Shown here piece by piece: positions 40,036 to 46,731 of a stretch of DNA of 64,000 bases. Below the pieces are notes generated by a model. The model saw nothing but the letters and a program-made list of their open reading frames with translations, did not search any database and had not been told where the DNA came from. Numbering within the stretch: position 1 is the stretch's first letter; each line of letters opens with the position of its first letter. Both the position numbers and the translations under genes were made by a program. This DNA is from Prostheceraeus crozeri (Eukaryota > Platyhelminthes > Polycladida > Euryleptidae): assembly GCA_907163375.1 (NCBI GenBank), contig CAJQUW010015384.1:295975-359974 (forward strand). Reading direction: 5' to 3'.

Positions 40036-40585
40036 AGATGGCGGCCATCGCTGCGTCCCCCCCCCCCTCTGGCACGGCAGAGTGTCGTGGTCGGCCGCCG
40101 TGGTGCTTCGTGTCTGAGTCCCCCCCCCTCTGCAACGACAGAGGTTGTGGTCTGTCGTGGTGTGCCGGCCAGGTGGGTCCACGTTCACAACATGTTCGCT
40201 GACGTCCCCCCCCCCTCTGCAACGACAGAGTGTGAGACTCGGGTGAGTTGGTCCGACCGCCTGGTTGACGTGGGCGACCGTCTAGGTTGACGTGGGCGAC
40301 CGCCAGGATTAGTCTTGAGGCTATAGTGTGTGATGTTTTTGGTGTGTAGCGTCCAAACGAAGCATCGGATGAGAAAACGGAGGCCAGATTCGGAATCTAC
40401 GTGAAATTTTGGGTTAGGAAGGATGTTTCCAGCGAAATCGGAGAGAAAAAATTTTCGGCTGACGTCCCCCCCCCTGGACAGCTTGCTTCCAGTGGACGGA
40501 TTTTGTCGTGCGATAGCTCGTTTGAAAGCTAAGAGTGAGACAAATTCAGTGAAAGAATCGGCTTGTTCGTATCTGCCTTCGTTTA
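40036..40585 (+). repeat. Polinton left terminal inverted repeat
   Basis: Matches the reverse complement of 63,340-64,000. It contains three CCCCCCC-CTCTG-CAACGACAGAG-like subrepeats (near 40,056, 40,120 and 40,206) and two copies of GGTTGACGTGGGCGACCG (about 40,262 and 40,285). The right copy has an extra duplicated block of roughly 150 bp that the left lacks. A degenerate further unit continues to about 40,715. Confidence 0.92.
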
Positions 40586-40727
40586 GATGTGAGACGCCAT
40601 TTAAGATTTTGGGACATTGGTGAAAAACGACAGAGTTAGAATTTGGGACGTTTTGGGCTGTAGCTTCAAAACGAACTATCGGATTGGTAAACGGATGCCA
40701 GATTTGGAATCAACTTGATGTTATTGT

Positions 40728-40775
40728 CCAATGAGGATCATCATCCAATGAGAATCAAGCATTTCTTTATAAATA
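40728..40775 (+). promoter_or_regulatory. Early-type promoter: CCAAT, CCAAT, TATA
   Basis: CCAAT at 40,728 and 40,745 (17 bp apart) and TATAAATA at 40,768 (23 bp after the second CCAAT). The same spacing occurs on the minus strand before the polymerase gene (57,071-57,024). Transcription would start near 40,798-40,805. Confidence 0.8.
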
Positions 40776-40875
40776 GCGAGCCTTCCACAGTGAGAATCAT
40801 TCCATCGTTGAATCACACGAGTGACGGACGCACATTTTCTCTCTCTCTAGTTCCCTGTTCTATTATCCAACTAAA

Positions 40876-41651
40876 ATGGTAAGTCGCTACTTCCCTCCCT
40901 CTCCTCCCTTGAACGTAAACTTAATACAATCTTTTTTCATTTTCAGGCATCTACTCCATCTGCTGCACTAGTAGGACAAAATGGCGGTCAAACGTTACAA
41001 GGTTCGCTACGGTCAGATCATCTACAACTGAGGCCAGTGGAAGAAACATCCAAGGTACATAATCCTACACCGCTACAGCGTAAATTTAAACAAGCCTTGC
41101 GTTATGATGATCATAGCGTAGTACTCCAAACGGGAATGCTCCCTTCCACGGATGTCAAGATAATGCACAATCAGTATGGGGACTACATACTGATCCCCGT
41201 GAGTCCATACATTCGCCACCAACTTGATATTATTGAGGAGTACGTGACATTAAATATGGACATTCCTACTCCTCTTGCTCAAGAGTGGAAGGCGAGAGAT
41301 GACAAGGATACTCCCTATAGAAAGATTTGGGATGGTAATCACATTTGCCTACCGGTATCACATTGGTGTACTTACTATAAGAAGGAGGGAGATCATTCAA
41401 TACCCATCAGATGTGATGAGCTCGGAGAAGGTACTTGGGATATCCTTTTCAAAGTGAATGGGCTATATTATGGTCGACACAAGGATAATAAAATAGCCTC
41501 TCTCTCCATGCATATGGAATCCATCCTATATATTCCGAAACCACCCAACGTGGACGACATAATTGATCAAATCCTTAACAGCAGTGGTACGAAGCGCAAG
41601 TCGGAGAAGAATGCTACATCAAAACGCAAATCAAAGAAGGAGAATTGCTAG
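40876..41651 (+). CDS. Polinton unrecognised protein with ATG-only first coding exon
   Basis: The body reads from 40,947 to the stop at 41,651 (about 234 codons) and has no in-frame ATG near its start. An ATG at 40,876 is followed directly by GTAAGT, and a 68-bp intron (40,879-40,946) ends TTTTCAG, so the start codon probably comes from its own exon. The protein has no domain I know: a mixed alpha/beta central part (VHNPTPLQRKFKQALRYDD, GDYILIPVSPYIRHQLD, GTWDILFKVNGLYYGR) and a Lys/Arg-rich tail (TKRKSEKNATSKRKSKKE) that could bind nucleic acid or act in nuclear import. It is the first gene behind the left promoter, which suggests early expression. A DNA-binding or replication role is a guess from position. 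Confidence 0.7.
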
Positions 41652-41685
41652 TCCTTTCCTAACTCTACCCTATGACAATTCGCTT

Positions 41686-41811
41686 ATGTGCTTTGAGTGT
41701 CGTAGACGTGGTCTTATTAGATACATTTTACTTCTTCGTTGCCATCATATCATTTGTGTATTTTGTCGTGAAAAGCATCGATGTAATTCTTCATTTTGTA
41801 ATATGTTATAG
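41686..41811 (+). CDS. Small RING-like Cys-rich protein (41 aa)
   Basis: ATG at 41,686 opens a 41-residue frame with CFEC, then CHHIICVFC and a final Cys pair: the C-x2-C...C-x-H-x2/3-C-x2-C order of a RING finger, in very short form. It sits between the first gene and the exonuclease candidate, inside what would be an intron if the leader exon is spliced to 41,846. A second, larger RING protein is at 42,895. It may be a real mini-gene or the last exon of a longer one; function (E3 ligase-like) is inferred from the Cys/His pattern only. Confidence 0.45.
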   Translation: MCFECRRRGLIRYILLLRCHHIICVFCREKHRCNSSFCNML

Positions 41812-41845
41812 AACGTTTCCTTAGATGTGTAAATTTCCGTTTTAG

Positions 41846-42394
41846 GCTTCTATCATCATTTTTATGGATTGTGAGGGTGAACCTGTACAGGAGCTCAGTG
41901 CTATTGCTATGAACAATTGGACATATCAGATTGTTAGTGTCTATCATCAACATGCCAACTGCGATCCCAATGTTGATCAATGGGCGAGAAAACACATTCA
42001 TGGACTTAATCTGAAATATTTGCAAGACTATGGCTTTTCTTGTGAGAGTGCTCTTCTTATTGACTTTAAACGATGGTTAGCTGCTTTCAATGTTATACGC
42101 ATCTTTTGTAATAATCCTGGTAAGGAGAGGAAAGTATTTCCCAATCTAATCATTGATGATATTTTGCTCCCACCTTGGGATAGTAGAGTGAATCAACATT
42201 ATCATGAAGTCACAAAACGTTTTAAGGATTTGTGTGTTCCTATTTTGTCTGTTCGTTGTAGTAGCTACGTTCATAACCAATGCTTCTTTCCTCCTTACCT
42301 CAACACTGCCAAAGTCCTGTATGGTTATCATTGCTCGCTGTATGATAGTTACCAGCTGTATCTATTTTATCTCTTTCAAACCATTGATTTATAA
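41846..42394 (+). CDS. DnaQ-like 3'-5' exonuclease candidate
   Basis: The frame follows a TTTTAG acceptor at 41,841-41,845, and its beginning (ASIIIFMDCEGEP) is a hydrophobic strand leading into D-x-E, the first DEDD motif; starting at the internal ATG 41,864 would cut that strand. Downstream are W-x3-HIHGLNLKYL, an LIDFKRWLAAF/IFCNNPGK region and HCSLYD (H-x4-D, the DEDDh last motif). About 183 residues, the size of a single-domain exonuclease. The GCTTCTATC exon start resembles GCATCTACT at the first gene, so the same ATG leader exon at 40,876 could serve both. Polinton PolB has its own proofreading domain, so this would be an additional nuclease. Family assignment is moderate. Confidence 0.55.
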   Translation, partial: ASIIIFMDCEGEPVQELSAIAMNNWTYQIVSVYHQHANCDPNVDQWARKHIHGLNLKYLQDYGFSCESALLIDFKRWLAAFNVIRIFCNNPGKERKVFPNLIIDDILLPPWDSRVNQHYHEVTKRFKDLCVPILSVRCSSYVHNQCFFPPYLNTAKVLYGYHCSLYDSYQLYLFYLFQTIDL

Positions 42395-42450
42395 TGCATG
42401 CTTGTTACCATTATTCAATAAATGTTACTATGAGAAGAGTTGTTGTTTTC

Positions 42451-42459
42451 ATGCAATGG
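42451..42459 (+). promoter_or_regulatory. Variant ATGCAA motif before 42,482
   Basis: ATGCAATGG, 31 bp before the start codon; a weaker form of the motif seen before the later genes. Confidence 0.4.
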
Positions 42460-42481
42460 ATGGGTTAGATAAAGGGCGATC

Positions 42482-42892
42482 ATGTCTTTCTCAAACGACT
42501 GCGGAACATTACGTTTTCATAGGCAAAGTTTAAAAGGAGCTGTTCAAGATTATGTGATAAAATTTCATAAAGATGAGACCGACATCGAAGCAGTGGTCGA
42601 TGATGCTAGCACTCTATTTCTAGAGTTAATGAATACATTCTCTGATAGCATTATCATGGCGCGATTAGTTGCGAAAATTAAGTTTAGTCATTTTGGAAAG
42701 GAAGAGGTGGAAAGTCGCTCTTTCCATTTTGCTTCTTATTCAATGGAAGTGGTAGATCACCCCCAAGAATTTTTTAAAAGACATATGATAAAAATTGCTG
42801 AACGTCTTAACGCATTTAACCATCATGGTAGCAGTCTAGTGATTGAAGCGATTTCAGATATTCACATTCAACTTTCCATAAAGAAAAATTGA
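42482..42892 (+). CDS. Stand-alone relative of the PolB N-terminal module
   Basis: 136 residues. From about residue 35 to the end it can be lined up with residues about 135-232 of the PolB encoded by the same element: a hydrophobic I-K-I/D strand, S/R-FHF or IQFHI, a shared VVD, and a final F-x3-GSSLVIEAISDIHIQLS against F-x3-DSALIFDGVDSAIFKIS. This resembles the S-x-(W/L)-x-(I/L)-x-I ending of the region before the exonuclease domain in many Polinton polymerases and related genes. Its job is unknown; a decoy, cofactor or interaction domain for replication are all possible. The variant ATGCAATGG lies 31 bp upstream. Confidence 0.6.
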   Translation: MSFSNDCGTLRFHRQSLKGAVQDYVIKFHKDETDIEAVVDDASTLFLELMNTFSDSIIMARLVAKIKFSHFGKEEVESRSFHFASYSMEVVDHPQEFFKRHMIKIAERLNAFNHHGSSLVIEAISDIHIQLSIKKN

Positions 42893-42894
42893 AA

Positions 42895-43218
42895 ATGCAG
42901 TGGTACTTGATTGTAGCACAACTGGTTTTCGAGCTATGTCTGCTCACTCTCGAAGTATATTCCTTCTGTACATGCGTCTATTATTTAGAAAAGGCTAGCA
43001 AATTCATATCTTCAAAAAGACTTGCTATAGACATCAGTAACGGTGAAACTATGTGTTGCGATGTATGTAAGCGAAAGGATGGAAATGAAAAGCGCATCTT
43101 CAAGAGATGTAAGCATGCTTTTTGTCAACGCTGTTTCATACGTAATTGCATTCAACTTTGCCAATGTAACCACTGTGACATTGCTCATTTCGAGTGTCAC
43201 TTATGTCGCAATAGTTAG
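42895..43218 (+). CDS. RING-finger protein with N-terminal hydrophobic segment
   Basis: 107 residues. ATG at 42,895, three bases after the stop of the previous gene. Residues 1-27 are hydrophobic (LIVAQLVFELCLLTLEVYSF), a signal anchor or membrane helix. The C-terminal half has CCDVCKRK, CKHAFCQRCF, CNHC and CHLC: a full C3HC4-like RING with the C-x-H-x2-C-x2-C core. By family knowledge RING proteins act as ubiquitin ligases; a membrane-bound E3 aimed at host proteins is a reasonable inference. It abuts the preceding frame, suggesting shared transcription. Confidence 0.7.
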   Translation: MQWYLIVAQLVFELCLLTLEVYSFCTCVYYLEKASKFISSKRLAIDISNGETMCCDVCKRKDGNEKRIFKRCKHAFCQRCFIRNCIQLCQCNHCDIAHFECHLCRNS

Positions 43219-43223
43219 TACCT

Positions 43224-43236
43224 ATGCAAATGTGGT
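43224..43236 (+). promoter_or_regulatory. Octamer-like motif ATGCAAATGTGG
   Basis: 46 bp before the ATG at 43,270. The first eight bases are an exact POU/octamer site. Confidence 0.6.
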
Positions 43237-43269
43237 AAAGATAGGTTTTAGCAAAGACTAACACGGAAA

Positions 43270-43626
43270 ATGGCGAAACGTAAAATGACGAAACGTAAAA
43301 GTCAAAAGTTTTCTTCAGCCATTCAAGCTCTCCGACGAATGAAAGCAAATCAGCGATACAATGCTATACGACATGCTAACGATAAATTCATTTGTGAAAT
43401 TATTTCTCATGTGAGGAAGTTGAGGACGAAGAAATTAGCGCCAAAACAACGAAAGTTACTTAAGCGATATGCTACGAAATTGCGTTTCATCTCCAATCCT
43501 AAAGTCGCCCTTCAAAGAAAGAGGAAAACTCTAACACAAAAGGGCGGTTTCCTTTCAGCAATACTTCCAATGATAGCTCCTGCCGTGGGCAACCTATTGG
43601 GAAATATCTTTGGCTCTAAGCGTTAA
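43270..43626 (+). CDS. Small basic core-like protein
   Basis: 118 residues, rich in Lys and Arg (MAKRKMTKRKSQKF; RKRKTLTQK), with a C-terminal hydrophobic Gly/Ala/Pro segment GGFLSAILPMIAPAVGNLLG ending in FGSKR. A basic body followed by a GGFL-type hydrophobic tail recalls adenovirus pX/mu and comparable Polinton proteins that may bind packaged DNA. The tail could also be membrane-active. Preceded by an octamer-like motif and followed directly by the ATPase gene. Confidence 0.65.
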   Translation: MAKRKMTKRKSQKFSSAIQALRRMKANQRYNAIRHANDKFICEIISHVRKLRTKKLAPKQRKLLKRYATKLRFISNPKVALQRKRKTLTQKGGFLSAILPMIAPAVGNLLGNIFGSKR

Positions 43627-43628
43627 TT

Positions 43629-43640
43629 ATGCAAATGTTG
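43629..43640 (+). promoter_or_regulatory. Octamer-like motif ATGCAAATGTTG
   Basis: 29 bp before the ATPase start at 43,658, just after the stop of the previous gene. Confidence 0.62.
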
Positions 43641-43657
43641 AGTCTCAAAGTAATAAA

Positions 43658-44275
43658 ATGGATTTCAGACTTCAATGTGATAAAGTTCTGACTGTATCAG
43701 GTCCATCTCATGCAGGTAAAACTGTTTTCACGCTGAATTTATTGGATAAAAGAAGGGAGTTGTTTAAGGAACCTATCAATCGAGTGATTTGGTGTTATGG
43801 TATTTATCAACCGTCGCTGTTTCAGGAATTGCAAAGTCGCAACTTTATTCGACATGAAGGAATTATTCCAGTGGATAAACTTCAGTCTAATGATGTTGTT
43901 GTATTGGATGATTTATTAAAAGAAAGTAAGAATTCAAAAGATGTTACAGATATGTTCACTCGCGCAGCACACCATAAAAGGTGTTTTATCATCTATATTA
44001 CACAAAATTTGTTTCCTGATGGAAAAGAAGCTCGTACACGAAACCTGAATACACACTATTATGCTATTTTCAAGAATCCGCGAGATAAAAGTCAATTTGA
44101 AATTTTAGCGCGACAAGTTGCACCCAGAGGATCAAAAGCCTTAATTGAAATTTTTCAAGCAGCTACTGAAAAACCATACGGTTACTTATTCATTGACTTT
44201 ACGCAAGAGTGTCCGGAAGAATTTAGATTTCGAAGTGATATTTTGAAAACTCCCATGATTATCTACAAACTATGA
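43658..44275 (+). CDS. Polinton packaging ATPase (FtsK/HerA, A32-like)
   Basis: 205 residues from the ATG at 43,658; earlier in-frame codons overlap the previous gene and lack similarity. Walker A is SGPSHAGKT (residues 14-22) and Walker B VVVLDD (80-85), followed by a sensor-like CFIIYITQNLF. This is the compact ATPase that drives genome packaging in Polintons and related viruses with double-jelly-roll capsids. It overlaps the next gene by 4 bp (ATGA) and carries an octamer-like motif 29 bp upstream, so it heads a unit with the PW-like and integrase genes. Confidence 0.9.
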   Translation: MDFRLQCDKVLTVSGPSHAGKTVFTLNLLDKRRELFKEPINRVIWCYGIYQPSLFQELQSRNFIRHEGIIPVDKLQSNDVVVLDDLLKESKNSKDVTDMFTRAAHHKRCFIIYITQNLFPDGKEARTRNLNTHYYAIFKNPRDKSQFEILARQVAPRGSKALIEIFQAATEKPYGYLFIDFTQECPEEFRFRSDILKTPMIIYKL

Positions 44276-44964
44276 GTTCTTATTCTCGCATGATTGTTAT
44301 TCCTCAGGATGAATATGTACAATTGACTGCCATGCAGCAAGTAAAGCAACCTCTTGCAAATCAAATGTATAGGAAAGAAATAGATTATCAGCAAAATGTT
44401 CACATCAAAGATCCACATCGTGCTGTATTATTACAATCGGAAACTGTTGAGCAATTGAAAAACTTGAAGAATAAGATGCGTGACTCTGTATCGACTGCTA
44501 CACCTTTAGCATCTCGCGCACATGCCATATCTCTTTTCAACAGTATTGAACCCCATCTCAATGTAAATGATAGAGGAGAAATCATTACAGATGAAAATAA
44601 AGTGATTGATGCTTCACGTTATGAAGACTTGATTCAGTATGCGACACGTAGAAAGCGCCGTCAGGGCTATGTTCCACCTGGTTGGTCATACTTTCTTAAA
44701 CTATTGAAAAAGCATAATGTGCCAAAATTTGCTTTAAATAATGAGACATTGAAAGAACTTGATTCAACAGTGGCTACTACTCCAATGCTTCAGGCGATGA
44801 AAATGCCAACAAATTGGTTTAAGACGTCACCTGCTACATCCCCTCCCACACTCACTAAGCAAACAAGAGGAAGAACTCGACGTAGATCTACATCGCCACT
44901 AAAACTGGTAAAAGGAAAACGTAAAACAGCTCCTCCTAGGAAATACATGTTCTCAGACTATTAA
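44272..44964 (+). CDS. Polinton PW-like protein
   Basis: 230 residues. The start SRMIVIPQDEYVQL, the middle HLNVNDRGEI and RYEDLIQYATRRKRRQ, and PPGWSYFLKLLKKHNVPKF are typical of a conserved Polinton protein of unknown function usually found next to the ATPase and integrase. The last 50 residues are basic and Ser/Thr/Pro-rich (TRGRTRRRSTSPLKLVKGKR), suggesting DNA or RNA contact. The start overlaps the ATPase stop by 4 bp. The PW name is given by resemblance from memory. Confidence 0.6.
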   Translation: MSSYSRMIVIPQDEYVQLTAMQQVKQPLANQMYRKEIDYQQNVHIKDPHRAVLLQSETVEQLKNLKNKMRDSVSTATPLASRAHAISLFNSIEPHLNVNDRGEIITDENKVIDASRYEDLIQYATRRKRRQGYVPPGWSYFLKLLKKHNVPKFALNNETLKELDSTVATTPMLQAMKMPTNWFKTSPATSPPTLTKQTRGRTRRRSTSPLKLVKGKRKTAPPRKYMFSDY

Positions 44965-44965
44965 T

Positions 44966-45181
44966 ATGAAGCAGATGTGTTGCTTGCCATGTAATGAGCC
45001 GCCAGAGGTGAATGTCGTTGTCACTTGCACTTGCTGCGCCAGCTCTCATAATGAAACCCCTAAGCAATGTGAACACGATCGCAAAACCGCTAAAGCTAAA
45101 TGCTGCAGTTGTTGTAAATGTAGAAAGGCAAGAAAGAAAAAAGATGAGAAGGAGGAAAAAGAGTCAGCCGTCATCGACTGA
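44966..45181 (+). CDS. Cys-rich small protein overlapping integrase
   Basis: 71 residues with four CC pairs (MCCLPC, CTCC, KCCSCCKC) and a charged tail. ATG lies 1 bp after the previous stop. The frame overlaps the start of the integrase frame. It could be a genuine zinc-binding peptide or an artefact of the low-complexity region; placement between tightly packed genes favours a real gene. Confidence 0.4.
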   Translation: MKQMCCLPCNEPPEVNVVVTCTCCASSHNETPKQCEHDRKTAKAKCCSCCKCRKARKKKDEKEEKESAVID

Positions 45182-46232
45182 ACGTTTGAAGTCAATCTAT
45201 TATGATGTAAAACATCCGGCAGGATTTGCATCTATCAAGAAATTATCAAAAGCGAGTGGTCTTCCACAATCACAAGTGAAACGATGGTTAAAGGGTCAGG
45301 CTACCTATACACTCCACAAACAAGCGAAAAAGAAGTACCGCACCCGCCATTATATTGTTCATGACATCGATGAACAGTGGCAAGCAGATTTGTGCGATGT
45401 TGCCTCCATTTCAAAACATAACTCGGGCAATAATTTTATTTTAACCGTCATTGATATTTTCTCGCGTTATGCGTGGGCTCAACCTTTAAAAACTAAAGAA
45501 GGGAAAGGAGTAGCAAAAGCATTCCAAACAATTTTTCGAGAAGGTCGCATTCCAAAAAGAATTCAGAGTGATCAAGGAAAAGAGTTTGAAAATCAGCATG
45601 TGACAAGATTATTTGAGAGGCATGACATTGAGTTGTTTAGTGTAAAGAGCGCTTATAAAGCTGCACTCGTTGAACGTTTTAATCGCACATTAAAAAATCG
45701 TTTGTGGCGACATTTTACTGCCAACTTGACACAAAATTGGACAAAGGTTCTACAAGATACACTCCATGCCTACAATCACTCTATCCATCGTTCTATTGGA
45801 CTCAGACCAGTAGATGTAAATGCTAACAATGTAGATAAAGTGCGCGAATCATTCCAACGTAAACGCACTCATGTGAAAAGTGATGTGAAAATTGGCGATA
45901 AAGTTCGTATCTCAAAAGTGAAAAGTGTTTTTGCTAAAGGGTACCTCCCGAATTGGACAGAGGAGGTATTTACAGTATCAAGGATTAATCAAAAAGACTC
46001 TCCGACCACCTACAAGTTGAAAGATTACGATAATGAAGAAATTGAGGGTAGCTTTTACCGCGATGAGATTGAGGTAGTCACTGAAAGTGAAACATATTTG
46101 GTAGAGAAAATCATTCGATGTAAAAAACGGCAAGGTGAAGAATGGTGTCTTGTTAAATGGACTGGTTATCCTTCAAGTATGAACTCTTGGATGCGTCGTG
46201 CCGACATCTTTCATCTAAGTGATCGACAGTGA
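45144..46232 (+). CDS. Polinton integrase with C-terminal chromodomain
   Basis: 362 residues from the ATG at 45,144 (MRRRKKSQPSS); the frame is open from 45,012 but the extra part overlaps the Cys-rich gene. Order: helical N-terminal region (LKSIYYDVKHPAGFASIKKL), DDE core with QADLCD, then QSDQGKEF and ALVERFNR about 33 residues later, and a C-terminal chromodomain (YLVEKIIRC, WCLVKWTGYP, SWMRRADI). It cuts and joins the element ends into host DNA, giving short target duplications. Chromodomains bind methylated histone tails and may steer insertion to heterochromatin, in keeping with the nearby satellite. All catalytic residues are present. Confidence 0.93.
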   Translation: MRRRKKSQPSSTERLKSIYYDVKHPAGFASIKKLSKASGLPQSQVKRWLKGQATYTLHKQAKKKYRTRHYIVHDIDEQWQADLCDVASISKHNSGNNFILTVIDIFSRYAWAQPLKTKEGKGVAKAFQTIFREGRIPKRIQSDQGKEFENQHVTRLFERHDIELFSVKSAYKAALVERFNRTLKNRLWRHFTANLTQNWTKVLQDTLHAYNHSIHRSIGLRPVDVNANNVDKVRESFQRKRTHVKSDVKIGDKVRISKVKSVFAKGYLPNWTEEVFTVSRINQKDSPTTYKLKDYDNEEIEGSFYRDEIEVVTESETYLVEKIIRCKKRQGEEWCLVKWTGYPSSMNSWMRRADIFHLSDRQ

Positions 46233-46235
46233 TTC

Positions 46236-46247
46236 ATGCAAAGTTGT
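46236..46247 (+). promoter_or_regulatory. Octamer-like motif ATGCAAAGTTGT
   Basis: 38 bp before the start at 46,274, in the short gap after the integrase stop. Confidence 0.6.
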
Positions 46248-46273
46248 AACTAACAATGTTTAGGGTTTGAGCT

Positions 46274-46729
46274 ATGAATCCAACTGCCTCATTTTATTCA
46301 CGACCCTCCTACGTAAGTGGCGGAGGACAAATTTACATCGGTGCTCGCCGCCAACGTGGAGGTAGCATACTTGGTGCACTGAAATCTGTTGTAGCACCTC
46401 TCATATCCAATGTCGGTAGATCTTTAAAACGAAATGTTTTAAGTAATGCCGTTGGCTTTGCTGGTGATGTTGCTAGTGATCTTTCCAGAGGTAGAAGTTT
46501 CAAGAGCAGTTTGTTGAATCGTGGGAAGGAACGCGGTTTAAAAACATTGAAGCAGACCATTGCTGGTGTTACTCAAGGAAAGAAATCACCTAAACGAATG
46601 AGAAAAGGAAGGAGGAAACATCGCGGAGCTGGTAAGGTGCAATCTTCAGTCAAAAGGCATTCACGCAAACGTCGCAGAGGCTCTAATCATTCATCAGGCG
46701 CTAAACGACGACGCTGCTATAACTTCTAA
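46274..46729 (+). CDS. pVI-like minor capsid protein
   Basis: 151 residues. The N-terminus has YSRPSYVSGGGQIYIGARRQ then RGGSILGALKSVVAPLISNV, a Gly-rich amphipathic segment similar to the membrane-active region of adenovirus pVI and to a Polinton family with the (Q/R)RG-GS-x6-P pattern. Mid region LSNAVGFAGDVASDLSRGRS is helical; the last 50 residues are very basic (RKGRRKHRGAG; KRRRGSN; KRRRC). Likely a virion protein cleaved by the protease encoded nearby; Gly-Gly sites are visible near the N-terminus. Two bases separate it from the capsid gene, suggesting joint transcription behind one octamer-like motif. Confidence 0.65.
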   Translation: MNPTASFYSRPSYVSGGGQIYIGARRQRGGSILGALKSVVAPLISNVGRSLKRNVLSNAVGFAGDVASDLSRGRSFKSSLLNRGKERGLKTLKQTIAGVTQGKKSPKRMRKGRRKHRGAGKVQSSVKRHSRKRRRGSNHSSGAKRRRCYNF

Positions 46730-46731
46730 TC

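Noticed and set aside
42204-42533. 109-codon hydrophobic frame
   Set aside because: It overlaps the exonuclease candidate in another frame; the better-supported gene has motifs.
45012-45143. N-terminal extension of integrase
   Set aside because: Low-complexity, overlaps the Cys-rich gene, no integrase similarity, and no ATG at the frame start.
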